Origin: Faecalibacterium sp.
Lineage (GTDB): Bacteria > Bacillota > Clostridia > Oscillospirales > Ruminococcaceae
Assembly: GCA_022652735.1 (NCBI GenBank)
Contig: JALCRP010000008.1
Coordinates: forward strand, 33,652 to 97,651
Direction: 5' to 3'
Length of the DNA: 64,000 nt
This document shows, in pieces, positions 34,550 through 44,718 of the stretch. The translations under genes were made by a program, and so were the position numbers. The notes under the pieces are model-generated. The model ran no database searches. It saw only the letters and a program-made list of their open reading frames with translations, and was not told the DNA's origin. The first letter of the stretch is position 1. Each line of letters opens with the position of its first letter.

Positions 34550-35167
34550 TTAATCCGCTTTCGGCGGGTGCTTCGCAAAAAAAGCACGGCGCGCCGCAAA
34601 ATAGCATTGCGGGCATTTGCTGACGTACTGCACATCGTTTTCCATGTCGATGGCAACCTGCGCGCCCTCAAATACATATTCGCCGTTCACCATGCGCGTA
34701 TTGCAGATGGCCTTGCGGCCGCAGGTACAGATCGTTTTCATTTCCTCGATGGTATGCGCCAGCTCCAAAAGGCGCGTGGAACCGGGAAAGCCTTTCAGCG
34801 AAAAATCCGTGCGCAGGCCATAGCAGATCACCGGCACGTTCAAATCGACCGTCACCATAAAAAGCTGCTCGACCTGCTGCGGCGTAAAGAACTGGCTTTC
34901 GTCGCTTAAAACGCAGGAAAGCGGCTTTTCGTGCGCCGCCTGATCTTGGCGGATGGCCTCGAACACATCGAGATCGCCGTGCACGACCAAATCGGCTTTG
35001 CGCATCACGCCAAGGCGGCTGACCAGCTCATCGCCGCCCTTGGTATCCACGAGCGGCTTTAAGATCAGCACCCGCATGCCTTGCTCTTCGTAATTGTGCG
35101 CAACCTGCATCAGCGCGGTACTTTTGCCGCTGTTCATGGCGCCATAACGGAAATACAGCTTTGCCAT
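34550..35167 (-). CDS. tdk: Thymidine kinase
   Basis: The 205-residue type II thymidine kinase salvages thymidine with ATP. The start ATG 35167 gives MAKLYFRYGAMNSGKSTALM, with the P-loop GAMNSGKS. LSDESQFF holds the catalytic Glu, and the lasso region YGLRTDFSLKGFPGS follows. The zinc site is formed by CTCG and CPQC. It lies 16 bases downstream of rex, and the two are cotranscribed. Confidence 0.95.
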   Translation of the reverse strand: MAKLYFRYGAMNSGKSTALMQVAHNYEEQGMRVLILKPLVDTKGGDELVSRLGVMRKADLVVHGDLDVFEAIRQDQAAHEKPLSCVLSDESQFFTPQQVEQLFMVTVDLNVPVICYGLRTDFSLKGFPGSTRLLELAHTIEEMKTICTCGRKAICNTRMVNGEYVFEGAQVAIDMENDVQYVSKCPQCYFAARRAFFAKHPPKAD

Positions 35168-35183
35168 AGGGCCGGCTCCTCTC

Positions 35184-35828
35184 TCATTGTTCCTGATTGC
35201 GCATTTGATACCCAAGGCTCATCAGGCTATCGCCCAAATGCACATTTTCCACGATTGCATGCGGAAAAGCAACAGAAAGATCGTAGTGGCTGAAGTTCCA
35301 AAAGCCCTCGATGCCGAGATTCATCAGCCGCCCGCTGACCTCCTGCGCGCCTTCGCGTGGCAGGCACAGCACGGCAACCTGCGGATGGCTGGCGCGGCAG
35401 AAAGCTTCCAGCTCGTCTACGCTGCGAATCTGGATACCGCTGATCGTTTTGCCAATCTCGGCGGGGCTGGAATCAAACGCGGCAATCAGCTTATAGCCGT
35501 TGGTGTCCGTAGTAATAAAGCGGCTGACCGCTTTGCCCAGACGCCCGGCGCCGATCAAAATCGCGGTGAGGCGATCGCCGTTGCCGAAAAGCAGCTTCTC
35601 CAGCATGTCCAGCAGCGTATCCACAGAGTAGCCAATGCCTTGGCGGCCGTTTACGTCGCCAAAGCAGTTGAAATCCTGCCGCACCTGCGAAGCCGTCGTG
35701 CCCATCTGGCTTGCCAGCTCGCGCGAAGAAATGCTGGTAACACCGCTGGCGCGCAGCGTTTTTAAGTATCGGTAATACTTCGGCAGCCGTTTGATGACGG
35801 GCAGCGAAGGCTTAGGATTGTTCATCAT
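35184..35828 (-). CDS. rex: Redox-sensing transcriptional repressor Rex
   Basis: The 214-residue repressor starts at ATG 35828, eight bases after GGAGG. The N-terminal winged helix ([25 protein letters not shown]) is followed by G.QGIGYSV and the NAD(H)-binding Rossmann domain with [16 protein letters not shown]. Rex represses fermentation and respiration genes when NADH/NAD+ is low and releases DNA when NADH binds. Likely targets in this window would be redox genes such as glp, but I found no clear Rex site. Confidence 0.95.
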   Translation of the reverse strand: MMNNPKPSLPVIKRLPKYYRYLKTLRASGVTSISSRELASQMGTTASQVRQDFNCFGDVNGRQGIGYSVDTLLDMLEKLLFGNGDRLTAILIGAGRLGKAVSRFITTDTNGYKLIAAFDSSPAEIGKTISGIQIRSVDELEAFCRASHPQVAVLCLPREGAQEVSGRLMNLGIEGFWNFSHYDLSVAFPHAIVENVHLGDSLMSLGYQMRNQEQ

Positions 35829-35873
35829 GGGAAAAGCCTCCATCGTTCTCGATGTTCCGTTCTATTCCATACA

Positions 35874-35901
35874 AGTATACAAGTTTACGGAAGATTGTCA
35901 A
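35874..35901 (-). promoter_or_regulatory. Promoter of rex-tdk
   Basis: TTGACA and TATACT on the minus strand, 16 bases apart, ~45 bases before the rex start. Confidence 0.7.
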
Positions 35902-36003
35902 ATGAAAATCAATGTTTTGATACAGCATTTCTCCGGCCTGTGCAGGGATAATCCGCCGCTGTGCGCGAACACTATAGCAAAACGGGAAAGGAAGCGAAAC
36001 AAT

Positions 36004-36786
36004 ATGGCAGAAAATGAAAAACAAAATGACGGGCAGACGTCGGATAGCGAGAATACCGATACCGACGCCAAGCGCTTGGAAAAAGATACGATCGAGGACC
36101 TTGGCGCCGTGATGCGCACCAAAGGGCGCCATGCGATCTACTGCCTGACGGTGATCGGGCAGATCGAGGGCCATGTGGCTGCCCCACAGGGGCAGAAAAC
36201 TACAAAATATGAGCATGTGATCCCTCAAATTGTGGCCGTGCAGGAGGACCCTGATATTGAAGGGCTTCTGGTGATTTTGAACACGGTCGGCGGCGATGTC
36301 GAGGCCGGCCTCGCGCTGGCCGAGCTGATTGCAGGCGTATCGAAGCCGACGGCAACGCTTGTGCTGGGCGGCGGGCACTCTATCGGCATTCCGCTGGCGG
36401 TATCCGCGCGGCGCAGCTTTATCGTGCCGACCGCGACGATGACGGTGCACCCGGTACGGCATTCGGGCATGGTGCTCGGTGTGCCGCAGACGATGCGCTA
36501 TTTTGAGCAGATGCAGGAGCGCATTACCGGCTTTGTCACCGATCACTCGAACATCTCGCGGCGGCGCTTTTCCCAGCTGATGATGCATACAGGTGAGCTT
36601 GTGATGGATATGGGCACCGTACTGGACGGCAACCGTGCCGTTGAGGAGGGGCTGATCGACGAGTTGGGCGGGCTTGGCGATGCGCTGGAGTATCTTTATG
36701 CGCAGATCGAACAAACGCCGCAAGAAAAGGACGATGCCGCGCCAAGCGAAACAAAAGCGCCTGAAAAAAAGCGGACGCGCCGCTGA
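36004..36786 (+). CDS. tepA: ClpP-like protease TepA family
   Basis: The 260-residue product starts at ATG 36004 behind AAAGGAAG. A charged N-terminal stretch of ~45 residues precedes a ClpP fold. The nucleophile Ser is in [15 protein letters not shown], the His in [12 protein letters not shown], and [13 protein letters not shown] is the ClpP-type helix. TepA in Bacillus is linked to protein export and to processing of small spore proteins. In that genus too it lies beside spoIIIE, the same order as here. It does not carry an ATPase-docking motif I can identify. Confidence 0.88.
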   Translation: MAENEKQNDGQTSDSENTDTDAKRLEKDTIEDLGAVMRTKGRHAIYCLTVIGQIEGHVAAPQGQKTTKYEHVIPQIVAVQEDPDIEGLLVILNTVGGDVEAGLALAELIAGVSKPTATLVLGGGHSIGIPLAVSARRSFIVPTATMTVHPVRHSGMVLGVPQTMRYFEQMQERITGFVTDHSNISRRRFSQLMMHTGELVMDMGTVLDGNRAVEEGLIDELGGLGDALEYLYAQIEQTPQEKDDAAPSETKAPEKKRTRR

Positions 36787-36803
36787 AACAGCGGGTTTTC
36801 GGT

Positions 36804-36832
36804 TTGCCATTTGCCTGCTGTCGTGGTAAAAT
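36804..36832 (+). promoter_or_regulatory. Candidate promoter of ftsK/spoIIIE
   Basis: TTGCCA (36804-36809) and TAAAAT (36827-36832) are 17 bases apart and overlap an inverted repeat. Confidence 0.55.
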
Positions 36833-36854
36833 ACTCTAATGTAAAATAGAGTAT
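36831..36854. promoter_or_regulatory. Inverted repeat over the ftsK/spoIIIE promoter, possible operator
   Basis: ATACTCTA-N8-TAGAGTAT is a perfect eight-base dyad. It covers the end of the -10 box and the start point, the position of a repressor site. No T-run follows, so it is not a terminator. Confidence 0.5.
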
Positions 36855-36908
36855 AAGCGGCTGCGCACACGATGCGGCAGGGCTGCGGAACAGCGAGGAT
36901 ACGGCATA

Positions 36909-39692
36909 ATGGCAGCAAAGAAGACAACAAAACGCACCCCTCGGAAGAGGCGGACGAAACAGCAGCAATCAACGGCGCTGCTGCAAAGCCTCGCCTTGTT
37001 TGCGCTGGGCGCGCTTTTTGTCGTGATGCTGTTTGTGGAAGGGCAGGCGCTTTGGCTGGCGGCGCGCCGGGCGCTGTTTGGCGTGTTCGGTGCAGGGATG
37101 TACCTTTTGGGCGGCCTGATCTTGTATTTTGCCGTGCGCCTTGCCGGCAACAAACCGCTGGGCAAGGATCTTGCCAAAGCGGTATGCTGCGTACTGATTT
37201 TGTGCGGCACAGCGGTCGTCTATTCTAAAATGGATATTACGGGCCTTAGCGGCAAAGCGCTGCTTGCGGCTTTTTATGAAAACGGACAGGCAGGCGCCTT
37301 TACGGGCGGTGTGGCCGCGCTGCCCGTGGGGGGGCTGCTGCTGCATTTCTGCGGGCGCCCGGCCGCCAACATCATTCTGGTTGTGCTGATTATCTGTGCG
37401 CTGATGGTGGTTTTCGGCATTTCACCGGCAGAGGTATGGAACTTTATCGCTTATTACGGCGGCAGCCTGATGGACACCCAAAAGCAGGCCGTGCAGGATA
37501 CGGAGGAAGGCTATCGCCGCCGCCGTGAAGAGCGCCTTGCCGCGCAGGCTGCCCGGCAGGAGCCGGAGCCGGAACAGCTGGAAATGGAGCCGGAAGAAGA
37601 ACAAGGCCCGCAAAACCGCGGATTCTTTGGCGCGGTGGGCGGCTTTTTTGCCAATCTGTTCGGCGGCGGGGCCGACGCCCCGGAGGAAAAACAGCCCGCC
37701 GACGCAGAGGCGCCGCGCGCTGTCAGCAACCGCCGCAGCGTGATGGAAACCGTTATGCGCAACGCAAGCCACGCGCCTGTGGATATTTCTCTCGGGCCGG
37801 ATACGGCCGCTCAGCCTGCGCCCGGCGCGGCCGGCAGCGAACCGGTTGTAATCGGCCCGGGCGGTACATTTGGCATGAACCCGCTGGACGAAGCAAAAGA
37901 AGAAAAGAAACCGTTTGAGCCGGATGTGATTTTGCCCGAAGGCACAGCTGCACCGGCAGCAAATGCTGCCGCAGGGGCGATTTTCCCGGCGGCGCAGGCT
38001 GCTGCTTCCTCTTTGCCAAGCGCCACGGCCGCGCCGGCAGCCGGGGACGGCGGCTGGGTATCTTTACAGGCCCCGGCCGAAAGTGCGCCTGTGCCCTCTG
38101 CTGCGCCGGACGCCGGGCTGGATGCGCTGGCCGATGCCGCGCTGCAAAAGCCCGCGGCGGCCGAGCAGGCAGCGGCTTCGGCGGCCCCGGTGGCCGTGCC
38201 GAAAGCGGCTTACCGCCACCCGACGCTGGATTTGTTTGAAAAGCAGAAAACGGATGCCGACCCGAACGCCCGCGCCGAGCTGAAGGCAAATGCCGAAAAG
38301 CTTGTGGCTACGCTGGAAAGCTTCGGCGTGAAAACGCGCATTTTGGATATTTCACGCGGGCCTTCCGTCACGCGGTATGAGCTGCAACCGCTGGCGGGCG
38401 TCAAGATCAGCCGAATCACGAGCCTTGCCGATGATATTGCGCTGAATCTGGCCGTGGCAGATGTGCGTATCGAGGCGCCGATCCCGGGCAAGCCGGCCGT
38501 CGGCATCGAGGTGCCGAACCGCAAGGCGACAAGCGTTGCAATCCGCAGTATTTTTGAAAGCGAGAATTTCCGGCACATGACTTCGCCGCTTACCCTCGCG
38601 CTCGGCAAGGATATTGCCGGCGTGGCGCAGGTGGCCGACCTTTGCAAAATGCCGCATCTGTTGATCGCGGGCAGCACGGGCAGCGGCAAATCCGTATGTG
38701 TTAACAGTATCATTATCAGCTTTTTGTACCGCGCAAGCCCGGAGGATGTAAAGCTCATCCTGATTGACCCCAAGGTTGTCGAGCTGGCGGAATATAACGG
38801 CATTCCGCACCTTTTGATGCCTGTCGTCACCGAACCGCGCAAAGCTGCGGGCGCGCTGTGCAGCGCCGTGGGCGAGATGGAACGTCGCTATCATCTCTTT
38901 GCAGAGAATAACGTCCGTGACATCAAAACCTACAATAAGCTGGCCCAGACGCGGGGCGACCTTGAAAAGCTGCCTTATATTGCCATCATCATCGACGAGC
39001 TGGCCGATTTGATGATGGTAGCCGGCAAGGAAGTGGAAGATTATATCTGCCGCATTGCGCAGAAGGCACGCGCCGCCGGTATGCATTTGATTGTGGCAAC
39101 GCAGCGCCCGAGCGTGGATGTCATCACGGGTTTAATCAAGGCCAATATTCCGAGCCGCATTGCATTCGCTGTTTCCAGCCAGATCGACAGCCGCACCATC
39201 CTTGACGGCGCCGGCGCCGAAAAGCTGCTGGGCATGGGCGATATGCTGTTTATGCCGGTAGGCGCCTCAAAACCGACCCGTATTCAGGGCACCTATGTGA
39301 AAGACGAGGAAATTTCCCGTGTGCTCGATTTCGTGAAACAGGATGGGCAGGCGGAATATAACGAGGCGATGATCGCCGAGATGGAAAAAGCCGCCGCGCA
39401 GGAGAAAAACGGCGGCGCTTCGGCGGCGGACGGCGGGGCTGACGAGGTGGATTCCATGTTCCGCCAGTGTGTGGAATGCGTGATCGACGCAGGGCAGGCT
39501 TCGACAAGCCTTTTGCAGCGCCGCTGTAAGCTGGGCTATGCGCGCGCGGCCCGTATCATGGACGAGATGGAACAGCAGGGGATTATCGGCCCGTATGAGG
39601 GCGCAAAGCCCCGCGCCGTGTTGGTTAGCCGCCAGCAATGGATCGAGCGTAGCCAAAACCGAACCGACCCTGTGCCGGACGAATTGGGCTGA
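36909..39692 (+). CDS. DNA translocase FtsK/SpoIIIE
   Basis: The 927-residue protein has a basic N-terminus and four membrane helices (about 20-165). A long Ala/Pro/Glu-rich linker (~165-440) is followed by the translocase motor. Motor landmarks are [30 protein letters not shown], Walker A in [17 protein letters not shown], Walker B in [14 protein letters not shown] and [16 protein letters not shown]. The C-terminal gamma winged helix ([26 protein letters not shown]) would read polarised DNA signals. It pumps chromosomal DNA through the division or sporulation septum. The extensive linker is longer than in SpoIIIE. The neighbour tepA and the sporulation sigma factor favour a SpoIIIE-like role. 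Confidence 0.93.
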   Translation: MAAKKTTKRTPRKRRTKQQQSTALLQSLALFALGALFVVMLFVEGQALWLAARRALFGVFGAGMYLLGGLILYFAVRLAGNKPLGKDLAKAVCCVLILCGTAVVYSKMDITGLSGKALLAAFYENGQAGAFTGGVAALPVGGLLLHFCGRPAANIILVVLIICALMVVFGISPAEVWNFIAYYGGSLMDTQKQAVQDTEEGYRRRREERLAAQAARQEPEPEQLEMEPEEEQGPQNRGFFGAVGGFFANLFGGGADAPEEKQPADAEAPRAVSNRRSVMETVMRNASHAPVDISLGPDTAAQPAPGAAGSEPVVIGPGGTFGMNPLDEAKEEKKPFEPDVILPEGTAAPAANAAAGAIFPAAQAAASSLPSATAAPAAGDGGWVSLQAPAESAPVPSAAPDAGLDALADAALQKPAAAEQAAASAAPVAVPKAAYRHPTLDLFEKQKTDADPNARAELKANAEKLVATLESFGVKTRILDISRGPSVTRYELQPLAGVKISRITSLADDIALNLAVADVRIEAPIPGKPAVGIEVPNRKATSVAIRSIFESENFRHMTSPLTLALGKDIAGVAQVADLCKMPHLLIAGSTGSGKSVCVNSIIISFLYRASPEDVKLILIDPKVVELAEYNGIPHLLMPVVTEPRKAAGALCSAVGEMERRYHLFAENNVRDIKTYNKLAQTRGDLEKLPYIAIIIDELADLMMVAGKEVEDYICRIAQKARAAGMHLIVATQRPSVDVITGLIKANIPSRIAFAVSSQIDSRTILDGAGAEKLLGMGDMLFMPVGASKPTRIQGTYVKDEEISRVLDFVKQDGQAEYNEAMIAEMEKAAAQEKNGGASAADGGADEVDSMFRQCVECVIDAGQASTSLLQRRCKLGYARAARIMDEMEQQGIIGPYEGAKPRAVLVSRQQWIERSQNRTDPVPDELG

Positions 39693-39781
39693 GCATGGCT
39701 CTCCCTGCCGAATTCGGCGGGAACAACCGGCTTTTGGCGCCGCTTTACGCGCACCAAAGCTAGGCCGCCGCAGTACAAAAG

Positions 39782-39832
39782 AAAAAGCGCCGCCCGTATC
39801 CGGAAAAGCCGGATTGTGCGCGGCGCTTTTTG
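39782..39832 (+). terminator. Terminator of ftsK/spoIIIE, close before ygiQ
   Basis: AAAAAGCGCCGC pairs with GCGGCGCTTTTT around an inner ATCCGG/CCGGAT hairpin. It ends 19 bases before the YgiQ start codon. Confidence 0.88.
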
Positions 39833-39851
39833 CAAAAAAGGAACGGAACCG

Positions 39852-41906
39852 ATGGAAAATACAAATGACGTGCAGCTGTATACCGAGTTTTTGCCGATCT
39901 GCCGCGCAGATATGGAAAAGCGCGGCTGGGACGAGCTGGATTTTGTGGTGGTTGGCGGCGACGCCTACGTGGATCACCCAAGCTTCGGCACGGCCATCAT
40001 CAGCCGCCTGTTGGAGGCCGAGGGCTACCGTGTAGGTGTGCTGGCCCAGCCGCGCTATACCGATTGTGCGGATTTCAAGCGTTTCGGCAAACCGAAATAT
40101 GGCTTTTTTATCGGCGGCGGCAACGTCGACAGTATGGTAAGCCACTATTCCGTGGCGAAAATTGCGCGCGCCGTGGATGAATATTCGCCGGGCGGCAGGG
40201 CCGGCGCCCGGCCCGACCGCAGCGCTACCGTGTATACTAAGCTTGCCAAAGAGGCCTATCCCGATTTGCCCGTGATTTTGGGCGGGCTGGAGGCATCTTT
40301 GCGCCGCTTTGCGCATTATGATTATTGGATGGACACTGTGCTGCCCAGCATCGCAGAAACTTCGGGCGCGGATCTTGTCAGCTTCGGCATGGGCGAGCGC
40401 CAGACGGCCGTGATCGCGCGGCGGCTTGCGGCAGGGGAGCCTGTCGAAACCATCACCGATGTGCCCGGCACCTGCTACCTGACGGATTTTGCGCATCTGC
40501 CGGAGCATTATGCCGAGTGCGCTGGCTTTGCGAAAGTAAGCGCCGATAAAACCGCTTACGCGAAAGCCTGCCGCATCCAAATGGACAATCAGGATGTTGT
40601 CAGCGGGCAGATTTTGGTGCAAAAGCAGAGCGAAAAATATCTGGTACAAAATCTCCCGGCGAAACCGCTTACGCGGCCCGAGCTTGATAAGGTGTACGCG
40701 CTGCCCTTTACGCGCCATTATCACCCTATATACGAGGCGATGGGCGGCGTGCCGGCCATCGAGGAAGTACAGTTTTCTGTCATCCAAAACCGCGGCTGCT
40801 TCGGCGGGTGCAACTTCTGCGCCATTACGCTGCATCAGGGCCGGCGTGTCACTTCGCGCAGCGAAGACAGCATTGTGGCCGAGGCCGAGCGCATGACGCA
40901 TGAGCCGGAGTTTAAGGGTTATATTCACGACATCGGCGGCCCGACGGCGAACTTCCGTTGGCCCTCCTGCCGCGAGCAGATGCTGAAGGGCATGTGCCCG
41001 GGCGGCAAGCACTGCTTGGCGCCGCAGCCCTGCCCGCATCTGATCGTCGATCACGACGATTATCTGCACATTCTGCGCCGGGTGCGCGCGCTGCCGGGCG
41101 TCAAAAAGGTGTTTATCCGCAGCGGTATCCGCTTCGATTACCTGATGGCCGACAAGAACGATACCTTTTTTAAGGAGCTGGTGGAGTATCACGTCTCCGG
41201 CCAACTGAAGGTGGCGCCGGAACACTGTGCGCCGAATACGCTGGCCTATATGGGCAAGCCGCCGATTGAAGTGTTCAATAAATTCAAAGATAAATTTTAC
41301 GAGCTGAGCAAAAAGGCCGGCAAAAAGCAGTACCTTGTGCCGTACCTGATGTCGAGCCACCCGGGCAGCACCCTGAAAGATGCCGTCTATCTGGCCGAAT
41401 ATCTGTACAAAAACCACATGCGCCCCGAGCAGGTACAGGATTTTTACCCGACGCCCGGCACGGTAAGCACCTGTATGTATTATACCGGGCTTGATCCGTA
41501 TACCTTAAAGCCCGTGTTTGTCGAAAAGACGCCCGAGGGCAAAGCCCTGCAGCGCGCTTTGCTGCAATACTATGAGCCGCGCAACGCCGAAAAGGTGATC
41601 GAGGCGCTGCGCAAAACGCACCGGGAGGATCTGATCCCCCTGCTGGTGCCGGGGGCAGGGCGGCGCGCCGCTTTGCGACAAAGCCGCGGCCCGTCGCCGA
41701 AAATTTCGATTCATCCGGATGGGCAGTTTACCGTCCGGCATGCGTCTGCACGATCCGGCGCGGCGGAACACGGCGATGCGCGAGGCCGTGCTGTGCGGGA
41801 TGCCCGCCCCGAGCCCGGCACACATAAGCCTGCCGGAAATGCGCGCTTTGCGCCGAACGGTACGGCGAAAAAGCCGCTGCACAACACCGGGAAAAAGAGG
41901 AAATAA
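39852..41906 (+). CDS. YgiQ family radical SAM protein
   Basis: The 684-residue product starts at ATG 39852 behind AGGAACGG. The N-terminal ~250 residues form a UPF0313/YgiQ domain (FVVVGGDAYVDHPSFG; GGLEASLRRFAHYDYW). The radical SAM cluster motif is NRGCFGGCNFCAITLHQGR, with Cys spaced CxxxCxxC. The later segment EHCAPNTLAYMGKPP and the C-terminal YTGLDPYTL are also typical. A basic, low-complexity tail of ~60 residues ends in KKRK. Members occur in most bacteria but their substrate is not established. It heads a run of six genes continuing to metH. Confidence 0.92.
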   Translation: MENTNDVQLYTEFLPICRADMEKRGWDELDFVVVGGDAYVDHPSFGTAIISRLLEAEGYRVGVLAQPRYTDCADFKRFGKPKYGFFIGGGNVDSMVSHYSVAKIARAVDEYSPGGRAGARPDRSATVYTKLAKEAYPDLPVILGGLEASLRRFAHYDYWMDTVLPSIAETSGADLVSFGMGERQTAVIARRLAAGEPVETITDVPGTCYLTDFAHLPEHYAECAGFAKVSADKTAYAKACRIQMDNQDVVSGQILVQKQSEKYLVQNLPAKPLTRPELDKVYALPFTRHYHPIYEAMGGVPAIEEVQFSVIQNRGCFGGCNFCAITLHQGRRVTSRSEDSIVAEAERMTHEPEFKGYIHDIGGPTANFRWPSCREQMLKGMCPGGKHCLAPQPCPHLIVDHDDYLHILRRVRALPGVKKVFIRSGIRFDYLMADKNDTFFKELVEYHVSGQLKVAPEHCAPNTLAYMGKPPIEVFNKFKDKFYELSKKAGKKQYLVPYLMSSHPGSTLKDAVYLAEYLYKNHMRPEQVQDFYPTPGTVSTCMYYTGLDPYTLKPVFVEKTPEGKALQRALLQYYEPRNAEKVIEALRKTHREDLIPLLVPGAGRRAALRQSRGPSPKISIHPDGQFTVRHASARSGAAEHGDARGRAVRDARPEPGTHKPAGNARFAPNGTAKKPLHNTGKKRK

Positions 41907-41914
41907 GCTGACTT

Positions 41915-42940
41915 ATGGCAAAACGTTTTTCTCCGAGACATACTTTGCGCCCACGTAAAAAGCTGCGCAGCAAAGCCCGGCGCACTTTGCGCGCGATCGG
42001 GGCCGCGATGGTTGCCGCTGCGGCTGTATTCGCATTTTTGATTTCTGCGTTCGGCGGGCAGGGAAGCATGCCGAGCTGGGCGGCGCTGTACCGTGCGGCC
42101 GGCATCTCGAACGGCAGCCCGGCGCTGGATGGCGACGGCAACGCCGCCGCAGAGCCGACCAAAATCCATTTTATTGATGTGGGGCAGGGCGATTCGGTGC
42201 TGATCGAGCAAGACGGCGCGTATGCGCTGATCGACGCCGGCACATCCGATTGCGAAACGGCGCTGCTTTCTTATCTCGATCAGCTTGGCGTACAAAAGCT
42301 TGAGGTTGTGGTGATGACGCATCCGCATGCCGATCATATCGGCAGCATGGCGGCCGTACTGGAAAAGATCCCGGCCGATACGCTGGTGCTGCCGGATTTT
42401 TCACGCGCGGCGGAATATCCGACTTCTTCTAAGCTGGAAAAGGTGCTGGCCGCGGCAGATGCCGCAGGGGTAAAGGCCGTCACGGCCGAAGCCGGGCAAC
42501 AGTATGCCGTGGGCGGCGGTACGCTGGCCGTGATCGGCACGGGTGTCGAAAGCGACAATTATAATAACATCTCCGTCAGCACACGGTTTACGGCGGGCAA
42601 ATTCCGCTTTTTGGATACCGGCGACGCCGAAGCCGAGGCGGAAACTGCTTTGCTCGAAAGCGGCACGGATGTTTCGGCGGATGTTTTCAAGGCCGGGCAC
42701 CACGGCTCAAGCACCTCGAATACGCTGCCGTTTTTGCAGGCGGTGCGGCCGCAGGTTGTCGTCGTCAGCTGCGGGCTGAACAACGATTACGGACACCCGC
42801 ACAAAGAGGCGCTGGCGCATTTCGCGGCGGTAGGGGCAAGCGTTTACCGCACGGATGCACTGGGCAGCATTGTCGTAGGATATGCGCCGGAAAGCGGCGT
42901 AAAAATATACGCGACGAAATCGCAGGAGGCTGCGGCATGA
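41915..42940 (+). CDS. ComEC-like MBL-fold metallohydrolase, exported
   Basis: The 341-residue product has a basic N-terminus and one membrane helix (AIGAAMVAAAAVFAFLISAF, about 28-47). A lone metallo-beta-lactamase domain of the ComEC/Rec2 C-terminal type follows. It shows IHFIDVGQGDSVLIE, MTHPHADHIGSM (metal ligands), LDTGD, FKAGHHGSSTSN and SCGLNNDYGHPH. It lacks the channel part of ComEC, so it is an extracellular or membrane-anchored nuclease- or phosphodiesterase-like enzyme of unknown substrate. It begins eight bases after ygiQ and overlaps the next gene by four. Confidence 0.9.
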   Translation: MAKRFSPRHTLRPRKKLRSKARRTLRAIGAAMVAAAAVFAFLISAFGGQGSMPSWAALYRAAGISNGSPALDGDGNAAAEPTKIHFIDVGQGDSVLIEQDGAYALIDAGTSDCETALLSYLDQLGVQKLEVVVMTHPHADHIGSMAAVLEKIPADTLVLPDFSRAAEYPTSSKLEKVLAAADAAGVKAVTAEAGQQYAVGGGTLAVIGTGVESDNYNNISVSTRFTAGKFRFLDTGDAEAEAETALLESGTDVSADVFKAGHHGSSTSNTLPFLQAVRPQVVVVSCGLNNDYGHPHKEALAHFAAVGASVYRTDALGSIVVGYAPESGVKIYATKSQEAAA

Positions 42941-43182
42941 ACCGAATCTATTCGCTGGACCGCATCGAGGAATCTACGGCTGTGCTGCTCTCGCAGGAGG
43001 GCAGAGAAGTGAAAATTCCGCGGGAAATGCTGGCGGCCGGCGCGCGCGAGGGGATGCTCGTCCGCTTCCGGGAGGATGCCGGGCTGTACTGCCCGGAAAA
43101 GGCCGAGACGCTGCGGCGTCAGGCAGAAATGCAGCGCCGCGTGGCGGCCTTGCTGCAAAAGGGAAAGGAAAGCCAAAGATGA
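42937..43182 (+). CDS. DUF3006 family small protein
   Basis: The 81-residue protein begins MNRIYSLDRIEESTAVLLSQEGREV and contains VPREML-like KIPREMLAAGAREGMLVRF, the DUF3006 pattern. The family regularly follows ComEC-like MBL genes, as here, with ATGA coupling. No biochemical function is known. A small beta-barrel and partnership with the hydrolase are likely. Confidence 0.88.
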   Translation: MNRIYSLDRIEESTAVLLSQEGREVKIPREMLAAGAREGMLVRFREDAGLYCPEKAETLRRQAEMQRRVAALLQKGKESQR

Positions 43183-44042
43183 AAGTAGAAAGCCTGTTCG
43201 CCCAAAAGCCCTGCGTATTTTCGATCGAATGCTTTCCCCCGAAGCAGACGGCGAACGTCGCCAAAATGAAAGAAACCTTGGGCCATATGCAGGCGCTGCA
43301 CCCGGATTTTATGAGCGTAACTTACGGCGCGGGCGGCTCGGCGGGCGGCGCTTCGACGGTGGAAATCGCCGATTATTTGAAGAATACGCTTGGCGTGGAG
43401 CCGCTGGCGCATTTGATCTGCATGGGCGCGGACAAAGCTTCGGCACAAAACACGCTGGGCGCTTTGGCGCATGCGGGCGTGGAAAATGTGCTGGCGCTGC
43501 GCGGCGATGAAACGCCGAACCGGCCGAAAAGCCCCGATTTTGCGCATGCGAGCGACCTGATGGATTTTTTGCGCGCACAAACGCCCGCGTTTTTTTATGC
43601 GGGCGCCTGCTACCCGGAGGGCCACCCCGAAAGCGCCACGCCGGCTGTCGATCTCGAGGGCCTCTTGCAAAAACAGCAGGCGGGCGCAGGTTTTTTGGTT
43701 AGCCAGCTGTTTTTTGATAACGCCAAATTTTATCGCTTCTTGAACCGGGCGCGCAAGGCGGGGCTTAAATTGCCTGTTTCGGCGGGCGTAATGCCGATCG
43801 TGAAAAAAAGCCAGATCGAGCGCACGGTGGCGCTTTCCAGCGCAAGCCTGCCCTCCGAGTTTACGCGCATGATCGCACGGTATCAAAACGATGAGCAAGC
43901 CCTGTTTGATGCGGGCATCGATTACGCGGTACGCCAGATGCGCGATTTGATTGAGGGCGGCGCCGATGGCGTACATCTGTATGCGATGAACAGCTTTGCA
44001 GTGGCGGAGAAAGTATATGATGGCATCCGGGATTTGCTGTAA
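43179..44042 (+). CDS. metF: 5,10-methylenetetrahydrofolate reductase
   Basis: The 287-residue TIM-barrel flavoenzyme reduces methylene-THF to methyl-THF, the methyl donor for MetH. Family segments are FSIECFPPKQTANVAKM, MSVTYGAGGSAGG, EPLAHLICMGADK, NVLALRGDE, FLVSQLFFDNAKFYRF, PVSAGVMPI and DGVHLYAMN. It overlaps DUF3006 by four bases and the MetH activation gene by 26, so these genes are one transcript. Confidence 0.95.
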   Translation: MKVESLFAQKPCVFSIECFPPKQTANVAKMKETLGHMQALHPDFMSVTYGAGGSAGGASTVEIADYLKNTLGVEPLAHLICMGADKASAQNTLGALAHAGVENVLALRGDETPNRPKSPDFAHASDLMDFLRAQTPAFFYAGACYPEGHPESATPAVDLEGLLQKQQAGAGFLVSQLFFDNAKFYRFLNRARKAGLKLPVSAGVMPIVKKSQIERTVALSSASLPSEFTRMIARYQNDEQALFDAGIDYAVRQMRDLIEGGADGVHLYAMNSFAVAEKVYDGIRDLL

Positions 44043-44718
44043 GCGGGAAATTCTTTGCCCGGAGAAGCTCGACCTTGCCGCGGCTGCGCGTTTTTACGGC
44101 GTCCGCGGCGAGGACGCACAGGCGCTGGCCCTGCTGCAGCAATGGGCGCCTGTGATCCGGCGGGCCGCCGCGCCGCGGATGGTATGGGCTTCGTTTTCGG
44201 TAGGCGGGCAGCAGACGCTGCTGGCCGGCGAGGATATTGCGGCGCATCTGCAAGGGTGCGGCAGCTTTGTGCTGCTGGGCGTTACGCTGGGCACGGGCGC
44301 GGATGCGGCCGTGCGGCGCGCGGGCGTGGGCGATGTGGCGGCCGGGGCGGCCGCGGATGCGCTGGCAAGCGCGCTGGCCGAGCAATGCTGCGATGCGGCG
44401 GAAGCATTTTTGAAAGAACACTATGCCGATGAGGGCCTTTTCCTGACAGGGCGCTTTTCGCCCGGATACGGCGATTGGCCCCTTGCCGCGCAAAAGCGCA
44501 TCGCGGCGCTGCTCGATCTGCCCAAAATGCTGGGCGTAACGGTGACGCAAACCAACCTGATGCTGCCGCGCAAAAGCGTTACGGCCGCGATGGGGTTGGC
44601 CCACCATCCGGTAAACGGAAAACTGGCCGGTTGTGCGCACTGTGCTTTGCAGGGGCGCTGTGAATATCGCAGAAAGGGACAAACCTGTGAACAGAACGAA
44701 ATTGTTTTGCCAAAATAG
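44017..44718 (+). CDS. Separate methionine synthase activation (reactivation) domain protein
   Basis: The 233-residue product starts at ATG 44017, seven bases after GGAG and inside metF. It resembles the C-terminal activation domain of cobalamin-dependent methionine synthase (FVLLGVTLGTGADAAVRRAG; FSPGYGDWPLAAQKRIAALLDLPKMLGVTVTQTNLMLPRKSVTAAMGL). That domain binds SAM and restores oxidised cob(II)alamin by reductive methylation. The end carries a cysteine-rich segment (CAHCALQGRCEYRRKGQTC) that suggests a metal or Fe-S site. It is needed because the adjoining MetH lacks this domain. Confidence 0.88.
   Translation: MMASGICCKREILCPEKLDLAAAARFYGVRGEDAQALALLQQWAPVIRRAAAPRMVWASFSVGGQQTLLAGEDIAAHLQGCGSFVLLGVTLGTGADAAVRRAGVGDVAAGAAADALASALAEQCCDAAEAFLKEHYADEGLFLTGRFSPGYGDWPLAAQKRIAALLDLPKMLGVTVTQTNLMLPRKSVTAAMGLAHHPVNGKLAGCAHCALQGRCEYRRKGQTCEQNEIVLPK

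Noticed and set aside
35829..36003. Rex operator between rex and tepA
   Set aside because: The only candidate (TTGTC...AATCAAT around 35895) is too far from the Rex consensus to call.
39267..41417. 716-codon minus-strand open frame over ftsK and ygiQ
   Set aside because: It spans two convincing plus-strand genes and their terminator, with no ribosome binding site.
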